A stretch of 64,000 nucleotides of DNA, from contig NZ_SNYC01000005.1 in NCBI RefSeq assembly GCF_004362715.1, positions 807,781 through 871,780 of the forward strand, read 5' to 3'. The position numbers and the translations under genes were made by a program. The stretch comes from Pedobacter metabolipauper (GTDB taxonomy: Bacteria; Bacteroidota; Bacteroidia; Sphingobacteriales; Sphingobacteriaceae). Of this stretch, positions 16,261-24,892 are shown piece by piece. The notes beneath the pieces are model-generated. The model was not told the origin of the DNA. It worked only from the letters and a program-made list of their open reading frames with translations, and ran no database searches. The stretch's first letter is position 1. Every line of letters begins with the position of its first letter.

Positions 16261-17226
16261 ATGCGTATGAAGCAGCCTTATTTAACACTTAACTTACCTG
16301 TTAAATTAACTGAAGATTTATCATTGGAAAATCTTCCCGATTTTTGCACTTACCCAATTCAATATGCTTCTTCCAAATTAATTACCATTCCGGAAGGTCA
16401 AATCCTGGATCAATCGTTCAGCCATAAGTTTTCACATATAAACCTGTTAGAATATAACTTACAGGAGGATGCTACGATCTCCTATACCGTTGATGAGTCT
16501 TCTATCGTGATGCTCTTTATAATTACAGGAAGTTGTTCCTGTGCGCTCACCCATTATCATCCAGGGGTGTATAAAACAAATTTTACCCAGGGCAATCATA
16601 AACTGCTGATGTTTAACATCAGCTTAAATTGGCTATTGGAAAAACTTCCTGAATTACCGGGTCTTCTTCCCCTTTTTGACCATGCCGAGTATGTGCAAAA
16701 GGGATTACTATCGTTAGGCTTCTGCCCATCTCTGAAAAAATTAATCACGCCGGCCAAAAAAATTTTGATCCTGGATAAAGATTGTCCAAAAAAAATGGAA
16801 TCTTCTATAACCAGGCATTTGGAGCAGATCCTCAAAAAATACCACGGCATGCTTTTGCAAAAACATTTCAATACAGCAACGGTCCATGAACAAAAAGCAC
16901 TTGAAATTGATCGCTTTGTAAAAGCCAATTTCTCCAGTAAGATCATTGAAAATGAAAAGACAATAGCTGATCTGCTTCTTTTGTCCAGCAGCAACCTGAA
17001 CCGCATCTCCAGAAAAGCCTTTGGGATGCCTTTCCATCAGCTGGTGATAAAATATAGAATGCATTACGGATTAAAAGATCTTTTACTCAGCAACAAATCC
17101 ATTAAAGAAATTGCAGTTACGGTTGGTTATGAAGACGCCAGTTATTTTAGCCGTGCATTTAAAAATTACTTTGGTATATCCCCTACTGAAATCCCCAGGG
17201 CTTACAGTAAGCATTCCATGAATTAA
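16261..17226 (+). CDS. AraC-family transcriptional regulator
   Basis: 321-residue regulator. The last 100 residues form the double helix-turn-helix of the AraC/XylS family, with the second helix pair YEDASYFSRAFKNYFGISPT near the end. The N-terminal 210 residues are a divergent sensor part with no obvious cupin motif. The stop codon overlaps that of the convergent DUF6702 gene (shared TTAA). A target cannot be read off; the adjacent DUF6702/HupE/M1 genes are candidates by position only. Confidence 0.88.
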   Translation: MRMKQPYLTLNLPVKLTEDLSLENLPDFCTYPIQYASSKLITIPEGQILDQSFSHKFSHINLLEYNLQEDATISYTVDESSIVMLFIITGSCSCALTHYHPGVYKTNFTQGNHKLLMFNISLNWLLEKLPELPGLLPLFDHAEYVQKGLLSLGFCPSLKKLITPAKKILILDKDCPKKMESSITRHLEQILKKYHGMLLQKHFNTATVHEQKALEIDRFVKANFSSKIIENEKTIADLLLLSSSNLNRISRKAFGMPFHQLVIKYRMHYGLKDLLLSNKSIKEIAVTVGYEDASYFSRAFKNYFGISPTEIPRAYSKHSMN

Positions 17227-17702
17227 AAAGAAGAAAACTCTACTTTATGCTCCGGATTGTCCAGCTTTGTACTCTTCCGTTTGCCATTGACAATGGCATG
17301 GATCATATTGATCTGGCTACTGTGCTGCTCTAAAAGGATGGTGTTCTCTATGGCAAGCCGCTGGATCACGTCTGTAGCTTCTGTTTCAAAATAACACCAG
17401 GCTGCATCCTCTTCAATCTCATAACCTACATATTTTAAAACCAGCGATTTGTTATTCGCCTTGATCTTTAAATGATTTTTGACATAATCTGCAATAAGCC
17501 CGTCTGCCTGTTTGCGGTTGGATGGCTTTAAGATATTTACCCGTACCTTATAATTCTTATCCAGCGCATTTTCAAAATCATCAAAAAATACACGCACACT
17601 GACCTGCACCACCTTTGTTTTTTGGTTTTGTTCGATCTCTGTTACACTCACATAAAACGGATGAAAAAGGCTGAGCCAGCTAAAAAATAGGAGTTGTAAC
17701 AT
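17223..17702 (-). CDS. DUF6702 family protein, probably exported
   Basis: 159 residues. The N-terminus is a short hydrophobic signal (LLFFSWLSLFHPFYVSVTEI) followed directly by the conserved HPFYVSVTEIE start of the mature domain. The protein carries paired KxxVxVSVRVFFDDFENAL and WCYFETEATDV segments. DUF6702 has no assigned function, but in Bacteroidota it commonly neighbours HupE/UreJ membrane proteins and M1 peptidases, as here. It is divergent from HupE by 68 bp and overlaps the AraC stop. Confidence 0.78.
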   Translation of the reverse strand: MLQLLFFSWLSLFHPFYVSVTEIEQNQKTKVVQVSVRVFFDDFENALDKNYKVRVNILKPSNRKQADGLIADYVKNHLKIKANNKSLVLKYVGYEIEEDAAWCYFETEATDVIQRLAIENTILLEQHSSQINMIHAIVNGKRKSTKLDNPEHKVEFSSF

Positions 17703-17770
17703 AATTGTTTTGATCCGCTTAAATTAAGTATTGTTTGCGATTTTTAACCAAAATTACAAATTAATAAACA

Positions 17771-18355
17771 ATGCAGGATTTTTGGCTCTATTTTGATCTC
17801 GGCTGGCACCACATTCTGGACTGGCAGGGATATGACCACATTCTTTTTATCATGGTGCTTTGCGGAATGTACCTGCTTAGCGACTGGAAAAAGGTTTTGA
17901 TCTTAGTTACCGCCTTTACCATTGGACACAGCATCACGCTTGCACTGAGTGTCTTTAAGGTTGTTACCGTAAATACAGCCTGGATCGAATTCCTAATTCC
18001 TGTCACCATTTTAATTACGGCCCTGACCAACATCCTCAATAAAAGGCAAAAACCAAAACATGTTGGCTATAGATATTTCATTGCTTTATTTTTCGGGCTG
18101 ATCCATGGCATGGGTTTTTCTAATTATTTAAAGAGCCTGCTTGGAAAAAGTACAAATATTGTTGCCGAACTTCTGGCTTTTAACCTGGGTTTGGAATTTG
18201 GGCAGATTATTATTGTCATTGCCGTACTGATTTTATCTTTTATTTTGATTTTCATTGTAAAAATAAAGCGATGGGACTGGAATTTCTTCCTCTCATCTGC
18301 TATATTTGGTATTTCCTTAATCATGGCACTGGAAAGACTTCCAATTCACTTATAA
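17771..18355 (+). CDS. HupE/UreJ-family membrane protein
   Basis: 194-residue membrane protein with five or six hydrophobic helices. The family's His motif is present near the N-terminus (HHILDWQGYDHILFI) and again as FGLIHGMGFSNYL near residues 98-110. HupE/UreJ proteins are nickel or cobalt permeases in hydrogenase and urease loci, but no hydrogenase or urease gene is near, so the cargo here is unknown. The gene is 6 bp upstream of the M1 peptidase gene, so the two are co-transcribed. Confidence 0.86.
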   Translation: MQDFWLYFDLGWHHILDWQGYDHILFIMVLCGMYLLSDWKKVLILVTAFTIGHSITLALSVFKVVTVNTAWIEFLIPVTILITALTNILNKRQKPKHVGYRYFIALFFGLIHGMGFSNYLKSLLGKSTNIVAELLAFNLGLEFGQIIIVIAVLILSFILIFIVKIKRWDWNFFLSSAIFGISLIMALERLPIHL

Positions 18356-18361
18356 AATAAT

Positions 18362-20692
18362 ATGAAGAAAAGATTACTCCTGCTGGCGGCATTGTTTTTT
18401 AGTGTAACCACTTATGCGCAGTTATTAACCAATCCCGGATCAAACCACGGTAATAAATTTGAACAGTTAGGAACCATTCTTTCTGATCCAAACTCTTATC
18501 GTTCCGCTTCAGGTGCTCCTGGCCCCGCTTACTGGCAGCAGCGTGCTGACTATCTGATCAATGCAGAACTGGACGAGAAGAAATTGCTGTTAACAGGCGC
18601 CGAAACCATTACTTATTACAACAACTCTCCTGATCCGTTAAGTTATTTATGGGTTCAGCTTGATGAAAATCAAAATAAGTCGACAAGCGACAATAAGCTT
18701 ACAGAAACCAGTAAAATGACGGATAAGATGAGTTATAAAGACTTATCAGGAATTATCCGCGCAGAGAATGATCTTGGCGTGAAGATCATTAAGATCACCG
18801 ATGAGAAAGGCAGTCCCCTTCCCTACGTGATCAACAATACCATGATGCGGATTGATCTGCCGGCAACACTGAAGCCAAATCAGAAATATATTTTAAAGAT
18901 CTCCTGGAATTATAAGATCTCAGACCGCATGGTTACCGGCGGCAGAGGTGGTTATGAATATTTTCCTGAAGACGACAACTACCTGTTTACCATTACCCAA
19001 TGGTTTCCACGGATGGCCGTCTATTCTGATTTCCAGGGATGGCAGAATAAACAATTTGAAGGAAGAGGTGAATTTGCCCTGGCCTTCGGAAATTATAAGG
19101 TAAACATGACGGTTCCCGCAGATCATGTGGTAGGCGCTACCGGTGAATGCCAAAACTATGCGCAAGTATTAAGCGGAGCAGGCTTAAAGCGCTGGAATGA
19201 TGCACAAACAGCAAAGGCACCTGTGGAAGTGGTGAACCTGAGCGATGCTAAGTCGGCAATGACTAAAAAATCTGCTGCAAAGAAAACATGGACCTATACG
19301 GCAGATAATGTGCGTGACTTTGCATGGGTTTCTTCCAGAAGATTGGTTTGGGATGCAATGGCCACCTACGTTGATGGCAAAAAGATTATGGCCATGTCTT
19401 ATTATGGCCCTGAAGCCTATCCGCTTTACAACCGCTACTCTACAAAGGCCGTTGCCCATACCCTTAAAGTATACTCTAAACACACCATTCCCTATCCATA
19501 TCCGGTTGCCATTTCTGTAGAAGCTTCAAATGGTATGGAATACCCAATGATCTGTTTCAACTATGGCCGTGCTGAAAAAGACGGCACTTATACTGAAGCG
19601 GTTAAATATGGTATGATCGGTGTAATTATCCATGAGGTTGGCCATAACTTCTTCCCTATGATCGTAAACTCTGATGAGCGTCAGTGGAGCTGGATGGATG
19701 AGGGACTGAATACTTTTTGCCAATTCCTGGCGGAACAGGAATGGGACAACCAGTATCCATCATCCAGAGGTCCGGCACATAAGATCATTGATTATATGAA
19801 GATGCCAAAAGATCAGTTGGAACCGATTATGACCAACTCTGAAAACATCATCAATTTTGGTCCGAATGCCTATGCCAAACCTGCTACCGCCTTAAACATT
19901 CTAAGGGAAACCATTATGGGACGGGAGCTTTTTGATTACGCCTTTAAAGAATATGCAAAACGCTGGGCTTTTAAACATCCTACCCCTGCTGATTTATTCA
20001 GAACCATGGAAGATGCGTCGGCTGTAGATCTGGACTGGTTCTGGAGAGGCTGGTTCTTTAGTACAGATCCTGTAGACATTGCATTAAATGATGTGCGCTA
20101 CTATCGCATGAACAGCATGAAGCAGTCCATCGAAAATACCGAGAAAAAGACCGCTTACGATAAAGATGCAAATTATATCGGCCGTGAACGCAACCGTGTT
20201 GCCGGCATTAAATTCGCAGTAGAACAAGACACGAGTCTGCTGGATTTTTACAATAAATTTGATCGTTTTGAAGTTACCAAAACTGCCGATCAGGATTTCC
20301 AGACTTATTATGCCGCATTAAGTGCTGAAGAGAAGAAATTATATGAAAGCAGGAAAAACTTTTATGAGCTTGAATTTTCAAACATCGGCGGATTGGTGAT
20401 GCCAATCCTAATCGAGTGGACCTATAAAGATGGCAGTAAGGAAATTGAAAAATTACCGGCATACATCTGGAGAAAAAATGAGAACAAGGTAACCAAAGTG
20501 TTTGCGAAAGATAAAGAAGTTGTCTCTGTACAGATAGACCCTAACCGGGAGACTGCAGACATTGACGAAAGCAACAATTCCTGGCCAAGAAAAAGTCAGC
20601 CTTCAAGGTTTGAGTTGTTTAAGCAGCAACAAGCACCGAGAGGCTCGTCTACTGGTGCCAATCCAATGCAGGAATCCAGGAAAAAAAGTTAA
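18362..20692 (+). CDS. Secreted M1-family metallopeptidase
   Basis: 776 residues with a signal peptide cleaved near TYAQ (residue 20). The zinc-binding motif HEVGH is at 424-428 and the third zinc ligand E447 lies 18 residues later in WMDEG, the exact gluzincin spacing. GMEYP (391-395) replaces the GAMEN exopeptidase motif. Chain length and layout match the Bacteroidota M1 aminopeptidases that act on peptides in the periplasm or outside. The C-terminal tail is Pro/Gln/Ser-rich. It follows HupE by 6 bp; a metal supplied by the permease is a guess only. A strong terminator follows the stop. Confidence 0.92.
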   Translation: MKKRLLLLAALFFSVTTYAQLLTNPGSNHGNKFEQLGTILSDPNSYRSASGAPGPAYWQQRADYLINAELDEKKLLLTGAETITYYNNSPDPLSYLWVQLDENQNKSTSDNKLTETSKMTDKMSYKDLSGIIRAENDLGVKIIKITDEKGSPLPYVINNTMMRIDLPATLKPNQKYILKISWNYKISDRMVTGGRGGYEYFPEDDNYLFTITQWFPRMAVYSDFQGWQNKQFEGRGEFALAFGNYKVNMTVPADHVVGATGECQNYAQVLSGAGLKRWNDAQTAKAPVEVVNLSDAKSAMTKKSAAKKTWTYTADNVRDFAWVSSRRLVWDAMATYVDGKKIMAMSYYGPEAYPLYNRYSTKAVAHTLKVYSKHTIPYPYPVAISVEASNGMEYPMICFNYGRAEKDGTYTEAVKYGMIGVIIHEVGHNFFPMIVNSDERQWSWMDEGLNTFCQFLAEQEWDNQYPSSRGPAHKIIDYMKMPKDQLEPIMTNSENIINFGPNAYAKPATALNILRETIMGRELFDYAFKEYAKRWAFKHPTPADLFRTMEDASAVDLDWFWRGWFFSTDPVDIALNDVRYYRMNSMKQSIENTEKKTAYDKDANYIGRERNRVAGIKFAVEQDTSLLDFYNKFDRFEVTKTADQDFQTYYAALSAEEKKLYESRKNFYELEFSNIGGLVMPILIEWTYKDGSKEIEKLPAYIWRKNENKVTKVFAKDKEVVSVQIDPNRETADIDESNNSWPRKSQPSRFELFKQQQAPRGSSTGANPMQESRKKS

Positions 20693-20700
20693 ACTGATAT

Positions 20701-20740
20701 TTATAAAAAATGCCATCTTTTCGGATGGCATTTTTTATAA
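20701..20740. terminator. Bidirectional intrinsic terminator
   Basis: A perfect 17-bp stem: the arm at 20701-20717 (core TGCCATC) pairs with 20724-20740 (core GATGGCA) around a 6-nt loop. A run of six A on one side and six T on the other lets it work both ways. It separates the convergent M1 peptidase and S74-like genes. Confidence 0.88.
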
Positions 20741-20777
20741 CGGGCTGATTGCTGAACCTGGTTCTTTCAATGCAGCG

Positions 20778-21212
20778 CTATTTCGCTTGTGTTTTTAAAA
20801 GTTGTACTTCCTTTTTAAGCTGCTCTATTGCTTCCTGCTGTTCCTGAATTGCTGCAACCAGCACAGGAATTAAACTTTCCGTTTCTACAGCATCATACTT
20901 CGCAATTTTCGACTCGTTCTTACCGCCATCATAAAATCTAGATGCTTCATAAACCAGTTCCGGAAATACAGACTTTACATCCGGACTTAAAAAGCCATAT
21001 TGTAAGGTTGCAGGTAATTTTAGATGTTTAAAGGTTTGGGTATCATATTTAAAGGTAATTGGTTTTAAACTATTTAACCGCTGTACCGCGTTGGGTACTT
21101 TATTTACTTGTTGTTTTAACTGTTGTTCTTCAATTTTTTGCGCGTTTGCAGAAAGTGCAAAAAGGCTGATTAAAAAGCCTGTACCCAGACTTTTTGATAC
21201 TAAATGATTCAT
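20778..21212 (-). CDS. Exported tail-fibre-chaperone-like (S74-type) small protein
   Basis: 144 residues with a signal peptide ending near SANAQ. The rest resembles the C-terminal intramolecular chaperone of phage tail fibres (peptidase S74): LNSLKPITFKYDTQ, YGFLSPDVKSVFPELV, then KYDAVETESLIPVLVAAIQEQQ and a terminal coiled coil (EAIEQLKKEVQLLKTQ). In a full protein this region would follow a fibre; here the fibre is absent and only the module is exported. It lies downstream of the Asp-rich gene. The similarity is clear by eye, but whether self-cleavage residues are kept is not. Confidence 0.72.
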   Translation of the reverse strand: MNHLVSKSLGTGFLISLFALSANAQKIEEQQLKQQVNKVPNAVQRLNSLKPITFKYDTQTFKHLKLPATLQYGFLSPDVKSVFPELVYEASRFYDGGKNESKIAKYDAVETESLIPVLVAAIQEQQEAIEQLKKEVQLLKTQAK

Positions 21213-21269
21213 AATAATATAATTGTGTTGTTTTTAAATGCGAATTGATTAATGGTATTTTTACTCGTC

Positions 21270-21734
21270 CTAAACTTCCGGAGGCTGATACGGCGAGTCG
21301 TAATACGAAGAAATACAAGAGACAGTATATGGTGTAAAGATCATTTGAGCATTTGGGTGCCGGATTAAACCAGCCAGGTCTTCCGTAATAAAGGCATCCT
21401 CAGGAAGCTCTGTGTTTTTAGATTCCTTTTCTTCATCCGGCAGGCTTTCGGAATCTGGATCAACTCCCCGGTCCCCATCATGGTCTGTACCTAAATCTTT
21501 GTCAGGATTTATATCCCGATCCGTATCCCGGTCTGCATCCTGATCTTTATCTGTATATCTATGTAGGTTCGCCATTTGATCGGCATCCTGATCAATTCCA
21601 ATGTTTGCTGGATCTGTATAAGTAATGATTGCTGAATTTGTATAAAAAGAAAACACAGAAATATGCTTTGCTGCCAAAAATGACAACAAAATAAAAAGAC
21701 CTGTAAACTTCCTCAATCCCAACATCACATTCAT
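21270..21734 (-). CDS. Asp-rich exported protein of unknown function
   Basis: 154 residues from ATG 21734, which starts 4 bp after the parC stop; an earlier in-frame start at 21782 lies inside parC. A hydrophobic N-terminus (about 10-30) could be a signal anchor. Residues about 48-100 are a run of Asp at every second or third position (DQDADRDTDRDINPDKD and DHDGDRGVDPDSE), like the calcium-binding DxDxDG repeats of thrombospondin type 3 or dockerin-like modules. The last 50 residues are unrelated. I do not recognise a family. The gene may simply be expressed by read-through from parC. Confidence 0.6.
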   Translation of the reverse strand: MNVMLGLRKFTGLFILLSFLAAKHISVFSFYTNSAIITYTDPANIGIDQDADQMANLHRYTDKDQDADRDTDRDINPDKDLGTDHDGDRGVDPDSESLPDEEKESKNTELPEDAFITEDLAGLIRHPNAQMIFTPYTVSCISSYYDSPYQPPEV

Positions 21735-21738
21735 TGTT

Positions 21739-24700
21739 TTAAAACAGTTTAGTCTGCCCCGTATCGTCGATATCCAAATCATCCGGGTTCGTGATCTCCA
21801 GATCTATTTTCTTCACTGGCTTAGCCTCAGGTTTATCTGGCGTACCCCATGCTTTTTTAGCCTTTACACCGGCCTTTATTTCAGCAGGCACCGCTGGCGT
21901 TTCTGCAGTTTTTTGATCTGGTTCCTTTTTAACAACCGGAGCCGGCTCCGCTGCAGCTGTACCCTCATCAGAAGCAACTGGTGTTATTTTAGATGTTTCT
22001 TTTACTTTAGGTGATTCTGTTACTTTGGGCAATTCCTTTGGCTCAGTAACGGAAACATCAGGTGCTTTATCGCTTTGCAGCAGTTCGGAATCCTGATCCT
22101 CCTGATCCTGAATTATCGGATTATCAGTACTGTCATCGTCCAATGCACCTTCATTCACTGCATCTTCTGCTCCAACCGTTTCACCTTGCTCAGCATCATC
22201 TTCGTCGGCAGCTTGTACAGGAACTTTCGCCTCTTCAATTACAGCCTCCTGCTCTTCATGATTGGAGATTGAAATATTTTTCACCTCGTGTTGTGAAAGC
22301 CGGTTCCCATTTGCCTTGATGCCTTTTACATCGATGAATTCTGTCAGCAACACCTCCACGGTTTCAGGGATCTGTGTTTTTCCTTTCAGCACATCAACCG
22401 TTAATACAGCGGCAGGATTACTCGTCAGGTAAATAAATTTAGAGCCTGTTTCTTCACTGATCAGGTTTCCTTTTCTTCCTACCGCTATGGGTTCAAATAC
22501 AAACCGTTTAACAAAGTAATTCTTGGCCTTGCCTTCAAACTGCACTACGGTAAAAGGCTTTTCAGGATCAAACTTCTGGATCAGGATAAGATCCGCGTCA
22601 AAGTGATTGCTCAACTCAAACGTACTGAGTTCATACCAGCCCTCTTTATGAACCTGCAGAATTTTATCATCTCCATCAAATTCACCCAGGTATTTTCCCC
22701 TGCCGTCTACATTCAGGCGTCTCAGCAACTCGTCGTACCAGATCTTTAATCCGGAAAGCGTTGAGATGCCCTTGCTTTTAAACAATATCTTTTTAATCGG
22801 ATACTTGGATACAATGTTACCCTGAGAACCACGGCCCTTGATCGCGATCTCTGCATAATCCAGGTCAAACTGTAATTTCTTCAGCTTGGTATGCGGCTTA
22901 AGCTGCACCGTAATGACCTCGGCTTCCCCATTTGGGTTTGCGGTAAAATATAAGATCTTAGAACCCTTGCTTCCCTTGGTCAGGTCGTACTCTTTGTCAC
23001 GCGTTACGCCAACTACGGCAAAACGTTTCACATAGGAAACACCGCTGGCCCCATCTTTATAAATTAAATTGTAAACCGTACGTTCATCGTTCTTTTTAAA
23101 GATCTGCGCATGCAGGATCCCTTTACCAACGAATGTCTTATCGGCAACTTTCGTAATGATACATTTTCCGTCTTCCCGGAATACGATGATCTCATCCAGA
23201 TCGGAGCAGTCGGCCACAAACTCATCCTTCCGCAATCCTGTTCCAATAAAACCATCTTCACGGTTCAGGTATAATTTGACATTTGCCAGGGCAACCTTAG
23301 AAGCTTCAACCCGGTCGAACAGGCGGATCTCTGTCTTCCGTTCCCTTCCCTTGCCATATTTATCGCGAAGTTTCTGGAACCAGGCAATGGCGTAATCGGT
23401 GAGGTGGCGCAAATGATTTTTAACCACCTTGATCTCATCTGCCAGTGATTTCATGTGTTCATCGGCCTTTTTCACGTCAAAGCGCGTAATGCTGCTCATC
23501 GGTTTATCGATCAGCTTTTTAAAATCTTCCGGCAGGATCTCCCGGTAAAGCTGGGGCATAAATGGTGCGAATAACCGGTTCAACACTTCAACCACCATGT
23601 CAAAGTTATTCGAATTTTCATATTCTGCGTTCTTATACATCCCTTCCTGGATAAAGATCTTCAGCAATGAGCTGAAGAAGATCTTCTCCTGAAGTTCATG
23701 AAGCCTGATCTCCAGTTCCTGCTTCAACAAGGATTTGGTATGCAGCGTATTTTGATTGAGGATGTCATTAACCCCTAAAAACTGGGGCTTATCATCTTTA
23801 ATTACACAGGTATTTGGAGAAATGGAAACCTCGCAGGAGGTGAATGCATACAAGGCATCTATGGTTACATCCGGAGAGATTCCCGGAGCCAGATGAATGA
23901 CAATCTCTACATGCTGTGCGGTATTGTCTTCAATCTTCTTGATCTTGATCTTTCCTTTATCATTGGCAGAAAGTACACTATCGATTACAGAACCGGTTGT
24001 GGTGCTGTAAGGGATCTCGGTAATGACCAGTGTCTTTTTATCTTTCTCCGTAATTTTTGCGCGCACCCTGATCTTACCTCCGCGCATCCCTTCATTGTAT
24101 GCCGAGAAATCGGCCATTCCGCCGGTAAAGAAATCAGGTAATATATTGGAGCGGTTGCCTTTTAAAATTTCTATGGAAGCATCTAAAAGTTCCAGGAAAT
24201 TATGGGGCATCACTTTAGTAGCCAAACCTACCGCAATACCCTCTGCTCCCTGTGCAAGCAATAACGGGAATTTAACGGGTAAGGTGATCGGCTCATTGTT
24301 CCGGCCATCATAACTCAGCTGCCAAACGGTGGTGTCCGGGTTAAATACCACGTCGTTTGCAAATTTAGAAAGACGGGCTTCGATGTAACGGGCAGCGGCA
24401 GAGCTGTCTCCGGTAATTGGATCTCCCCAGTTACCCTGGCAATCGATCAGCAGGTCTTTCTGTCCGATTTGAACCATCGCATCCCCAATAGAGGCATCCC
24501 CATGCGGGTGATACTTCATTGTATTTCCAATTACATTCGCTGCCTTATTAAAGCGTCCGTCATCCATTTCTTTTAAGGAATGCATGATCCGTCGCTGAAC
24601 CGGTTTTAAACCATCGTTGATGTGCGGAACTGCGCGATCGAGAATTACATAGGACGCATAATCAAGGAACCAGTTTTCATAAAGGCCATTTATTGGGATC

Positions 24701-24750
24701 ACATGATGTGTACTTTCTTCGCTTATGTTGTTTTCTATTTCGTCGCTCAT
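21739..24750 (-). CDS. parC: DNA topoisomerase IV subunit A (ParC)
   Basis: Breakage-reunion subunit that decatenates daughter chromosomes together with ParE (33322-35247). From ATG 24750 it has 1003 residues (a TTG one codon earlier is less likely). The active-site tyrosine is Y122 in SAAARYIE, within the winged-helix region that begins LKPVQRRIMHSL. The C-terminal beta-pinwheel reaches roughly residue 830. Beyond it lies a tail of about 170 residues rich in acidic residues, Pro, Ala and Lys, ending DDTGQTKLF. ParC proteins of other phyla are 750-800 residues, so the tail is long even for this phylum. No separate gyrA is visible. Confidence 0.92.
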   Translation of the reverse strand: MSDEIENNISEESTHHVIPINGLYENWFLDYASYVILDRAVPHINDGLKPVQRRIMHSLKEMDDGRFNKAANVIGNTMKYHPHGDASIGDAMVQIGQKDLLIDCQGNWGDPITGDSSAAARYIEARLSKFANDVVFNPDTTVWQLSYDGRNNEPITLPVKFPLLLAQGAEGIAVGLATKVMPHNFLELLDASIEILKGNRSNILPDFFTGGMADFSAYNEGMRGGKIRVRAKITEKDKKTLVITEIPYSTTTGSVIDSVLSANDKGKIKIKKIEDNTAQHVEIVIHLAPGISPDVTIDALYAFTSCEVSISPNTCVIKDDKPQFLGVNDILNQNTLHTKSLLKQELEIRLHELQEKIFFSSLLKIFIQEGMYKNAEYENSNNFDMVVEVLNRLFAPFMPQLYREILPEDFKKLIDKPMSSITRFDVKKADEHMKSLADEIKVVKNHLRHLTDYAIAWFQKLRDKYGKGRERKTEIRLFDRVEASKVALANVKLYLNREDGFIGTGLRKDEFVADCSDLDEIIVFREDGKCIITKVADKTFVGKGILHAQIFKKNDERTVYNLIYKDGASGVSYVKRFAVVGVTRDKEYDLTKGSKGSKILYFTANPNGEAEVITVQLKPHTKLKKLQFDLDYAEIAIKGRGSQGNIVSKYPIKKILFKSKGISTLSGLKIWYDELLRRLNVDGRGKYLGEFDGDDKILQVHKEGWYELSTFELSNHFDADLILIQKFDPEKPFTVVQFEGKAKNYFVKRFVFEPIAVGRKGNLISEETGSKFIYLTSNPAAVLTVDVLKGKTQIPETVEVLLTEFIDVKGIKANGNRLSQHEVKNISISNHEEQEAVIEEAKVPVQAADEDDAEQGETVGAEDAVNEGALDDDSTDNPIIQDQEDQDSELLQSDKAPDVSVTEPKELPKVTESPKVKETSKITPVASDEGTAAAEPAPVVKKEPDQKTAETPAVPAEIKAGVKAKKAWGTPDKPEAKPVKKIDLEITNPDDLDIDDTGQTKLF

Positions 24751-24892
24751 CAAAAAAAGATTGGATTTTGTAAATATAAGGCTTAATGCAAATTTTATGA
24801 ACAGAAGTTTTTAACAGTTCTTAAATATAATTCACCGCGCATGGCATGATTTTGGTTATAATCAAGCGATATAAATTCTCAAATTATTACAA

